A stretch of 5,364 nt of DNA from an uncultured Flavobacteriales bacterium. Lineage in GTDB: Bacteria > Bacteroidota > Bacteroidia > Flavobacteriales_D > Crocinitomicaceae. Of the stretch, positions 1-5,364 are shown piece by piece; the first letter of the stretch is position 1, and each line of letters begins with the position of its first letter. Both the position numbers and the translations under genes were made by a program. A model generated the notes under the pieces. That model worked only from the letters and a program-made list of their open reading frames with translations, made no database searches and was not told the origin of the DNA. The stretch lies in assembly GCA_913031405.1 (NCBI GenBank), contig CAJWCX010000106.1:1-5364 (forward strand), given 5' to 3'.

Positions 1-586
1 TGTAGTAAGCCTCTGCTACTTCAAAAAGAATCTGAATTCTAGATTCATTATATTTTTCCTCTCGGTCCATAATGTGCATGGAGTAGACAATGTTAAAGGG
101 GTTACTCAAGTTTTCTTTCATCCTTTTAGCGGCTAAGGCAGAAAGCAGATCTTCGTTGTTTTCAGAATTCAATACCTCTTGATAGGTATTTACATCTGAG
201 GCCCAAGAAACACCGGATACCATTGGTGCTGCTGAAAAACGATCTACCGATGTGTTAAGGTAAATTTCATCTCCTTTATTTAATGTCAATTCTATGCTGT
301 CTTTTTCAGGGGTATTGATTTTCAGTATATAATAGCCTAATCCAGGTATTTTCGTTTTGATCCTGAAGCTATTGTCCTTTTTTATGGTGGTTTTCGCTAC
401 ATGAACTGTTTTTCCTCTAGCTGCTAATAATGGGGCTTCTAGTGAAATCTCTAAATCCTCTCCATTTTGTACAATACCCTGTATAATGATGTTTTGATCC
501 ACATCACTGTCAATAAACAAATCTATTTCTGGAGCATCTCCACATGAAATCAACATCAAACCTAAAATAAAAATGAGGATTTTCAT
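1..586 (-). CDS. Lipoprotein with DUF4369-like N-terminal domain, possibly a TlpA/thioredoxin-family protein (3' part outside the window)
   Basis: The frame is open from ATG at 586 to the window edge, giving 195 residues without a stop. Residues 1-15 form a lipoprotein signal peptide: Lys2, a hydrophobic core, and the lipobox L12-I13-S14-C15, so Cys15 is the predicted lipidated residue and the protein should be held at the periplasmic or outer membrane. Residues about 33-115 are a beta-rich domain with the pattern of DUF4369-type N-terminal domains: G37 in the first strand, DNSFRIKT (71-78), IPGLGYYILKI (80-90) and LNKGDEIYL (102-110). Residues about 125-195 are polar and helical. In this family such a region often leads into a C-terminal thioredoxin fold with a CxxC motif, but that part is not in the window, so redox function is an inference. 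The start overlaps the gatB stop as ATGA, which suggests translational coupling. Lipoprotein call is strong; the family call is moderate. Confidence 0.75.
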   Translation of the reverse strand, partial: MKILIFILGLMLISCGDAPEIDLFIDSDVDQNIIIQGIVQNGEDLEISLEAPLLAARGKTVHVAKTTIKKDNSFRIKTKIPGLGYYILKINTPEKDSIELTLNKGDEIYLNTSVDRFSAAPMVSGVSWASDVNTYQEVLNSENNEDLLSALAAKRMKENLSNPFNIVYSMHIMDREEKYNESRIQILFEVAEAYY

Positions 587-2046
587 AGTGATAAGGTATT
601 CAGCTTTTCTCTCAACAAAGAGTTCGCAACCTTTGGATCTGCTTTCCCTTTTGAAACACGCATGAGTTGACCCATGAAAAATCCAACGAGCTGTTTCTCC
701 CCCTTTTTGTAGCGCTCTACCTCTGATGGGTTATTTGAAATAACTTCTTGAATAAATCTATCGATATCTCCTTCATTAGAAACTTGAATTATATTCAATT
801 GTTCAGCGATATGCATCACTGAATCCTCAGATGTACACATTGCAGGGAATATTTTCTGAGAAGCTGCTGAACTTGATATTTTACCTTGGTCAATCAAGGT
901 AATTAAATCACTGATTTTTTTTGGTAAAATCGGAAACTCGTCAATTTGAACACCATTTTCATTAAGATAAGATTTAACCGCACCCATAATCCAGTTGGCA
1001 GCAGCTTTATAATTATTTGTATGTTCAACGACTTGCTCAAAGTAAAGGGCTATTTCTTTGGTGTCTGTCAAGTTGTTCGCGTCATATGGAGTGAGTTGAA
1101 ATTCATGTACATACTTATCAAAAAGTTCCCTTGGTAGTGGAGGCATTTCCTCTTTTACCTTTGAAATTTGCTCTTGATCAACATATAAGGGTTGTAAATC
1201 GGGCTCTGGGAAATATCTGTAATCGTTTGCCGCTTCTTTTGAGCGCATTGAAATGGTAGTATTCCTAAGGGCATCAAAACCTCTCGTTTCTTGCATCAAT
1301 TGACCTTCTGATTCCAATACTTCGATTTGTCTATTGATTTCATATTCAATAGCCTTTTGAACATTTCGAATGGAATTCATGTTTTTGACCTCAACTTTAG
1401 TTCCTAGCTTTGAATCACCCCTCTTGCGAACAGAAATATTGGCATCACATCTCATAGACCCTTCCTCCATATTCCCATCACAGATCTCAAGGTATCGGAC
1501 CAATTTACGAACCTCGGTGAGGTACTGGTAGGCCTCTTTAGAGCTTCTCAAGTCAGGATCTGTTACAATTTCTAGTAGGGGCGTACCGGCTCTGTTTAAA
1601 TCAACAAGGGTGTCATGTACATCGACATCGTGAATGCTTTTTCCGGCATCTTCTTCCATATGAATTCGTGTTATGCCGATTCGAGATTCTTTCCCATCAT
1701 CCATTGAAATATGGATAAATCCATCCGTACAAATTGGCGTCTTGTCCTGAGTGATTTGATATCCTTTGGGAAGATCCGGATAGAAATAGTTTTTGCGTGC
1801 AAAATATTGATGATCCGAAATCTTACAATTCATTGCAATTCCAAGTTTAATAGCATATTCAACGGTAGTTTTGTTCATTACAGGGAGTGTTCCAGGATGC
1901 CCCAAGGTAATGGCGCTGATGTTCGTATTAGGAGAAGCTCCGTATTCGTTGGTGTCCGATGAGTAGGCTTTTGATTTAGTCAATAATTGCGCATGGACTT
2001 CAAGACCGATGACGGCCTCATATTTTTCTCTAATTTTTTGGTCCAT
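583..2046 (-). CDS. gatB: Aspartyl/glutamyl-tRNA(Asn/Gln) amidotransferase subunit B
   Basis: GatB is the kinase and tRNA-binding subunit of the GatCAB complex, which turns misacylated Glu-tRNA(Gln) and Asp-tRNA(Asn) into Gln- and Asn-tRNA in the cytosol, using ATP and ammonia passed from GatA. The 487-residue product has full family length. The catalytic domain (about 7-290) shows IGLEVHAQL (13-21), YPDLPKGYQITQ (89-100), HMEEDAGKS (129-137), LNRAGTPLLEIVTDPD (150-165), EEGSMRCDANISVR (194-207) and ETRGFD (253-258). The C-terminal GatB/YqeY-type tRNA-binding region (about 335-487) ends with GFFMGQLMRVSKGKADP (455-471). I start at ATG 2046, which gives MDQKIREKYE before the conserved core. 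A TTG five codons upstream (2061) would overlap the preceding gene and is less likely. The ATG lies one base after the punA stop. The four cysteines common near the N-terminus of many GatB proteins are replaced here (S29, S30, S44, T47). gatA and gatC are not in the window. Confidence 0.97.
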   Translation of the reverse strand: MDQKIREKYEAVIGLEVHAQLLTKSKAYSSDTNEYGASPNTNISAITLGHPGTLPVMNKTTVEYAIKLGIAMNCKISDHQYFARKNYFYPDLPKGYQITQDKTPICTDGFIHISMDDGKESRIGITRIHMEEDAGKSIHDVDVHDTLVDLNRAGTPLLEIVTDPDLRSSKEAYQYLTEVRKLVRYLEICDGNMEEGSMRCDANISVRKRGDSKLGTKVEVKNMNSIRNVQKAIEYEINRQIEVLESEGQLMQETRGFDALRNTTISMRSKEAANDYRYFPEPDLQPLYVDQEQISKVKEEMPPLPRELFDKYVHEFQLTPYDANNLTDTKEIALYFEQVVEHTNNYKAAANWIMGAVKSYLNENGVQIDEFPILPKKISDLITLIDQGKISSSAASQKIFPAMCTSEDSVMHIAEQLNIIQVSNEGDIDRFIQEVISNNPSEVERYKKGEKQLVGFFMGQLMRVSKGKADPKVANSLLREKLNTLSL

Positions 2047-2047
2047 T

Positions 2048-2860
2048 TTAGATGCGGGCAATTAATTCTTTCATGATTAAAGTCATCTTAGGTTCTTGCT
2101 TTGCAGCAACTGCAATGACATCTTGATGACTCACCTTTTGTATTTTTCCAGGAACTCCCAAGTCTGTAATAATGGAAATAGCAAAACACGGTATATTCAT
2201 ATGACGCGCCACAATAACTTCAGGTACAGTGGACATTCCTACAGCATCTGCACCAATATTAAAAACATATCGATATTCTGCGGGTGTCTCTAGGGTTGGT
2301 CCAGTCAGTCCAGCATAGCATCCAAAAGAGACTTTTATATTGTTTTCCTTTGCGATATCTGTGGCGATCTGAATCATTCCTGGATCATAAGCTTCACTCA
2401 TATCAGGAAAACGTGTGCCCAGTTCCTCGATGTTTTTTCCTATCAAGGGGTTTCCAGGGAAAAGATTAATATGGTCATTTTGAATCATGATTTCTCCAAT
2501 TTCAAAATCAGGATTCACACCGCCAGAGGCATTACTAACAAAGAGGCTCTTAATACCCATTATTTTCATAACGCGCACAGGGAAGGTTACTTCCTGAAGA
2601 TTATATCCTTCGTAATAGTGAAATCGTCCTTGCATCGCCATAACTTCTTTTCCTCCAAGATGTCCAAAAATCAATTTTCCCGAGTGTCCTTTTACAGTTG
2701 ATACAGGGAAATTGGGAATGTCTTGATAGGGAATTTCATCAACAATTTTGATTTCATTTACCAATCCGCCTAAACCAGTTCCCAATATTATACCAATAGA
2801 GGGTGTTATTGATGTTTTAGATTTGATATAATTCGCAGATTCATTAAACTTCTCCAACAT
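2048..2860 (-). CDS. punA: Purine nucleoside phosphorylase, trimeric (PNP/MTAP) family
   Basis: This cytosolic purine-salvage enzyme splits purine (deoxy)ribonucleosides with phosphate to give the free base and (deoxy)ribose-1-phosphate. At 270 residues it fits the trimeric low-mass class. Recognisable motifs are the phosphate loop GTGLGGL (27-33), KGHSGKL (57-63), QGRFHYYEGY (77-86, with Arg79 and His81), SNASGGVNP (109-117), TGPTLETPAEYR (186-197), VGMSTVPEVIVARH (207-220) and His245, matching the ribose-contacting His of the family. At the position of the base-recognising Asn of human PNP (Asn243) the sequence reads IITDLG, giving Asp233. An Asp there is also found in methylthioadenosine phosphorylases, so the purine range may be wider than inosine and guanosine. 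Glu191 of the base site is kept, and the neighbouring Phe of the human enzyme is Leu190. The ATG at 2860 lies inside the lpxK 3' end (17-nt overlap in another frame), behind an A/T-rich leader without a Shine-Dalgarno site. Family call is firm; exact substrate is not. Confidence 0.94.
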   Translation of the reverse strand: MLEKFNESANYIKSKTSITPSIGIILGTGLGGLVNEIKIVDEIPYQDIPNFPVSTVKGHSGKLIFGHLGGKEVMAMQGRFHYYEGYNLQEVTFPVRVMKIMGIKSLFVSNASGGVNPDFEIGEIMIQNDHINLFPGNPLIGKNIEELGTRFPDMSEAYDPGMIQIATDIAKENNIKVSFGCYAGLTGPTLETPAEYRYVFNIGADAVGMSTVPEVIVARHMNIPCFAISIITDLGVPGKIQKVSHQDVIAVAAKQEPKMTLIMKELIARI

Positions 2861-3860
2861 AATTTTTAATTAATGATTTAAACTCTTTTTCATCCTCTAC
2901 TTCAATTGATATGGTTTGCACATATAAAGGCCATTTACGATCCTTAATGTACTGATCGAATTTTAACATTCGAACACCATCCTTTTCCGTGGTTAGAATA
3001 ATTGATTTATCATTGGCAAAGTTACCAAATTTTTGATGGATTTCCTCCATATCCTTTTGCGTATACTGATAATGATCTGGATAAGAAAGCACTTCTAATT
3101 CATAAAATCTTTCTAAATAACTTCTCAGGGCTTTATTGTCTGCAATTCCAGTAACTAATAGAATCTTTTGTATCACCTCGATTTTTGTACCAAGAGAGGT
3201 GAATTTATCATACTTTATCCAGCTAAAGAATACGGGCTTTTGAAAAGGGCTTAGCTTGTTTTCGATTTCTTGTTTTTTGTTTGACGTCATTCCATCAGGA
3301 CATCTTGTGATTAGTATACAATTCGCTCGTTTTATATTTGATTTGGGCTCCCTTAATCTACCCAAAGGAAGAATGTAGTCATCCACGAACAAATCGTTGT
3401 AGGGAGTAGTTACAATGGAAAAATCCACTTTAACAATCCGATGCTGAAAGATGTCGTCGAAGAGCAATATTGCTTCGGAATCTTCAGATCTTGCTTTTTG
3501 ACTTCCTGTCCATCTGTTCTTTGAGACCAAAACACGAACATTTTCCTTGAACCTTTTTTTATACATTAAGGGTTCATCTCCCACCTCGTTGCTTTCATGC
3601 TGTAGTTTTACTTCCATTTCACCTTTGGTGGTTCTTTTATAGCCTCGACTCAATATAAAAACATTCTTTTTATGTTCAATCAACCATTGGGTAAGGTATA
3701 CAGTAAGGGGAGTTTTTCCTGTGCCGCCCATTGACAAATTGCCTATTCCAATGCTTTTTTTAACATGATGGGTTTTACAAACCTCATAATTATATAGGCC
3801 ATTTCTACAGGCGATTACAAAAGTGTAAATCCAGGAAAACGGAAGCAAGAGAAATCTCAT
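2844..3860 (-). CDS. lpxK: Tetraacyldisaccharide 4'-kinase (lipid A biosynthesis)
   Basis: LpxK phosphorylates the 4' position of the tetraacyl disaccharide 1-phosphate to form lipid IVA, at the inner face of the cytoplasmic membrane. The 338-residue protein is the usual length. Residues 1-20 are a hydrophobic/amphipathic N-terminus typical of this membrane-bound kinase. The P-loop GNLSMGGTGKTP is at 40-51 with Lys49 and Thr50. It is followed by LSRGYKR (70-76), GDEPLMY (94-100), the catalytic-region motif FDDIFQHR (134-141), LPLGRLREP (164-172), VTGIADN (236-242), PDHYQYT (261-267) and TTEKDGVRM (290-298), all diagnostic of LpxK. Its presence shows an LPS-bearing Gram-negative cell. The ATG at 3860 is preceded by AGGA about 12 bases upstream, a weak possible ribosome site. 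The gene begins 18 nt after the DUF4956 gene and its last 17 nt overlap punA, so co-transcription and coupling are likely. Nothing looks damaged. Confidence 0.94.
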   Translation of the reverse strand: MRFLLLPFSWIYTFVIACRNGLYNYEVCKTHHVKKSIGIGNLSMGGTGKTPLTVYLTQWLIEHKKNVFILSRGYKRTTKGEMEVKLQHESNEVGDEPLMYKKRFKENVRVLVSKNRWTGSQKARSEDSEAILLFDDIFQHRIVKVDFSIVTTPYNDLFVDDYILPLGRLREPKSNIKRANCILITRCPDGMTSNKKQEIENKLSPFQKPVFFSWIKYDKFTSLGTKIEVIQKILLVTGIADNKALRSYLERFYELEVLSYPDHYQYTQKDMEEIHQKFGNFANDKSIILTTEKDGVRMLKFDQYIKDRKWPLYVQTISIEVEDEKEFKSLIKNYVGEV

Positions 3861-3878
3861 GCGATTGGTGTTTCCTAA

Positions 3879-4538
3879 TTAAACGTGATAATCCGAATAT
3901 TCTTGCTCCTCCGCATAATAATATACTCGAACCTGCGCGGTGTCATTCAAGAAATCAATTTTTCCAATTTCAATTCGATTGAGGTTTAAACCAGTCCGTT
4001 TCTCAAGGTCTTTTTTCATCTCTTCAGCGCTTTCTGGCTTGATCAAATCGATTCGTTCGTAGGTAATGGTTTTTCGTGTTTCGTGCTTCATTAACCAAAT
4101 AAATTCAAGGATATAGGTGAGAACGACCATAAAGACATTGATCAGGGCCATTTCTGCGATGCTCAACTTGTTTGAAGCTAAGGCATTCACGACACTCAAA
4201 CCAATAATCAAGAACAAATAGGTCATTTCCTTAATTTCAATGGCGTCAGTTCGGTATCTTATGATCCCAAAAATGGCAAATAAACCTAGACCCATACCGG
4301 TATCGATATCCAATTTTTTTAGACCAAAACAGAGAAAGAAGGTAATCGTACCGATGAGGTAATAGGTGAATAAATAATCCTTTCTTTTTGTTTTTTCGTA
4401 ATATAAAAAACGGATCAAAATGGTAATAAAGACCATATTTATTGTGAGTCGAAGCAATAACAGATAAAAGTCTTCATCGAACCATTGTATTGTAAATGGT
4501 TCTTCCATTTTCTTTTTTAGGATAAAATTGACTAGCAT
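3879..4538 (-). CDS. DUF4956 integral membrane protein, partner of the VTC-type polyphosphate polymerase
   Basis: The 219-residue product has about four hydrophobic segments (roughly 25-47, 55-72, 105-121 and 130-150). A glycine-rich stretch lies between the second and third and carries the family hallmark GLGLFAIFGIIRYRTDAIEIK (83-103), followed by EMTYLFLIIG (104-113). After the last membrane segment, residues about 155-219 form a charged, probably cytosolic alpha/beta tail. I recognise this as DUF4956, a family of unknown biochemical role that is repeatedly found beside VTC-domain proteins. By analogy with the eukaryotic VTC complex, where polymer made by the Vtc4 domain passes through an attached membrane part, it may anchor the polymerase or form a path for polyphosphate; this is inference. 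The start at 4538 overlaps the VTC stop by 7 nt (ATGCTAG), fitting translational coupling. A second ATG at 4508 (residue 11, MEEPF) is a real alternative, because residues 1-10 are not conserved enough for me to decide. Confidence 0.85.
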   Translation of the reverse strand: MLVNFILKKKMEEPFTIQWFDEDFYLLLLRLTINMVFITILIRFLYYEKTKRKDYLFTYYLIGTITFFLCFGLKKLDIDTGMGLGLFAIFGIIRYRTDAIEIKEMTYLFLIIGLSVVNALASNKLSIAEMALINVFMVVLTYILEFIWLMKHETRKTITYERIDLIKPESAEEMKKDLEKRTGLNLNRIEIGKIDFLNDTAQVRVYYYAEEQEYSDYHV

Positions 4539-5287
4539 AATATCTTATTTAATTTTAATATTTTCTTTTTAAATCGGTTCGATTTGATGTTCTCTTTTGA
4601 ATTTAATTCCATCACACCCAAACAGTACTTGCTTACTTTTAGAGGCCGAATTAGCTTATTTTTCATTTTACTGTAAAACGATCCCATTCGATTCACACGT
4701 TCCTGCTTGAGCTCGCATATTACAAGATTGTTCATGGTCACTTTTTTATTTTCTTTCAGGTATGAAAGGTTCAAATCGAAGGTCAGTCGTTCGATCTGTG
4801 TTTTATGAACAAGTGTGATTCGCACAAAGCTGTTTTCCAAACTTGGAATAAGATGAGAATGGTTGGGGTATAGCTTCGATAGAAAATCTTTTTCTTGTCC
4901 TGTAAAATGATTGCTCCAAGATTTTGACATTATTCGTGACTTAACAGTCTGACCTTTCTCTTTTTTTTTGACCTCCAAAAATGACATTCCGTTACTCTTG
5001 TATTTTCGAATGCGAATTTTCATCCGATTGGCTTTGCCTCGATGATGGTCTCTGTAGAATGCCATATTCTCATGATCGAAGTAGAGACTTTCGTATTCGG
5101 AATATTTCAATTGGTTGATCTCTAGGATACTGTATTCATCCTTCAAGCTTTCGAATACACTTGAAAATTGATGCTCTGACAGTACGAATTTTGTGTCCAT
5201 TCTTTTCATCAAGCCTACAGCATCCATTTCTGATAAAGAAATAGGGTCAAAAGGGGCTGTAATTTCTTGAATTTCGTTTAATAACAT
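4532..5287 (-). CDS. VTC-domain polyphosphate polymerase (tunnel metalloenzyme/CYTH-like fold)
   Basis: The family polymerises the gamma-phosphate of ATP into polyphosphate inside a beta-barrel tunnel lined with basic residues, as shown for yeast Vtc4. The 251-residue product is a stand-alone domain with no membrane segment. The family pattern is present in order: ISLSEM (16-21), LMKRMDTKF (26-34, with Arg29 and Lys33), YESLYFDH (65-72), RMKIRIRKY (88-96, alternating basic residues Arg88, Lys90, Arg92, Arg94), FLEVKKK (103-109, Glu105 and Lys107), KGQTVKSR (111-118), VRITL (155-159), ERLTFDL (166-172), ICELKQ (190-195, Glu192 as likely metal ligand) and KVSKYCLG (217-224, Lys220). The last 20 residues (231-251) are very Lys-rich and appear extra to the core; they could touch a membrane, the polymer or the partner. 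The ATG at 5287 is chosen because ISLSEM upstream of Met21 is conserved. It is first in a tight operon with the DUF4956 gene. Activity is inferred from motifs; other triphosphate-binding functions in this fold are possible. Confidence 0.85.
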   Translation of the reverse strand: MLLNEIQEITAPFDPISLSEMDAVGLMKRMDTKFVLSEHQFSSVFESLKDEYSILEINQLKYSEYESLYFDHENMAFYRDHHRGKANRMKIRIRKYKSNGMSFLEVKKKEKGQTVKSRIMSKSWSNHFTGQEKDFLSKLYPNHSHLIPSLENSFVRITLVHKTQIERLTFDLNLSYLKENKKVTMNNLVICELKQERVNRMGSFYSKMKNKLIRPLKVSKYCLGVMELNSKENIKSNRFKKKILKLNKILC

Positions 5288-5292
5288 CAGCT

Positions 5293-5300
5293 CAAATGTA
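5293..5300 (-). promoter_or_regulatory. Candidate Bacteroidota -7 promoter element (TACATTTG)
   Basis: On the minus strand TACATTTG matches the Bacteroidota -7 consensus TAnnTTTG exactly. It ends five bases before the ATG of the VTC gene at 5287. No TTTG/TTG -33 element is found at the usual distance; only a run of seven T (5323-5317) lies about 17-23 bases upstream, which is a weak substitute. If used, transcription would start at or within a few bases of the ATG, giving a leaderless or nearly leaderless mRNA. The motif is short and could occur by chance. The rest of 5288-5364 holds no gene: all three minus frames meet stops between 5361 and 5335, so any upstream minus-strand gene would have to end there. 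Confidence 0.3.
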
Positions 5301-5364
5301 ATCTATTTCAAGCTTTAAAAAAAGGTTCTATTTTTATTAATTTTTCAACCCTCTTTTCTCATGG

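Noticed and set aside
2044..2061. TTG at 2061 as the gatB start, adding five residues
   Set aside because: It would overlap punA, uses a rarer start codon, and the ATG at 2046 one base after the punA stop already gives a normal GatB N-terminus.
946..2701. Several plus-strand open frames of 61-83 codons (946-1137, 1711-1962, 2096-2293, 2284-2469, 2471-2701)
   Set aside because: All lie opposite the strongly supported gatB and punA genes, show no recognisable domain, and have compositions expected of antisense reading of real genes.
3861..3878. A promoter in the 18-base gap before lpxK
   Set aside because: The gap is too short to hold a full promoter and shows no TAnnTTTG element; at most it holds a weak AGGA ribosome site.
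4532..4575. Possible -1 frameshift at the A-rich run near 4561-4570 fusing the VTC and DUF4956 proteins
   Set aside because: The DUF4956 frame has a TAA at 4547-4545, only two codons before its ATG, so a shift at the A-run would terminate before reaching the gene. The run is also not a proper X-XXY-YYZ slippery site in the VTC frame.
5305..5345. A-run and T-run (minus-strand view) upstream of the VTC gene as a terminator hairpin
   Set aside because: Only an imperfect A/T pairing is possible, with no G/C stem; it does not resemble an intrinsic terminator.

Overview
The window looks like chromosomal DNA from a member of the Bacteroidota, perhaps a Cytophagales-like or other marine lineage. This is inferred from the A/T-rich composition, A-rich start regions without clear Shine-Dalgarno sites, the cysteine-poor GatB N-terminus with its 'LGHPGTLP' segment, the style of the LpxK N-terminus, and a lipoprotein with a DUF4369-like N-terminal domain. 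I cannot place it to genus.

All six genes are on the minus strand and packed end to end, so transcription runs from high to low coordinates. From the upstream side the order is: a VTC-domain polyphosphate polymerase (5287-4532); a DUF4956 membrane protein (4538-3879, 7-nt overlap); lpxK (3860-2844, 18-nt gap); a purine nucleoside phosphorylase (2860-2048, 17-nt overlap); gatB (2046-583, 1-nt gap); and the first 195 residues of a lipoprotein (586 to the window edge, ATGA overlap). No gap exceeds 18 nt and no terminator is visible, so the six probably form one transcription unit or the main part of one. The only non-coding stretch is the 77 bases at 5288-5364, which carries a match to the Bacteroidota -7 promoter element directly before the first start codon.

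Functionally the unit is mixed. The first two genes look like a dedicated module: a cytosolic polyphosphate polymerase of the VTC/tunnel type and a separately encoded multi-span membrane partner. They are followed by housekeeping genes for lipid A synthesis, purine salvage and tRNA-dependent Gln/Asn-tRNA synthesis, then a probable thioredoxin-family or DUF4369-type lipoprotein whose C-terminal part lies outside the window. The most interesting part is the VTC-DUF4956 pair. Smaller points are an Asp in place of the specificity-determining Asn in the nucleoside phosphorylase and the loss of the usual N-terminal cysteines in GatB. I saw no RNA genes, mobile elements, CRISPR arrays or notable repeats.
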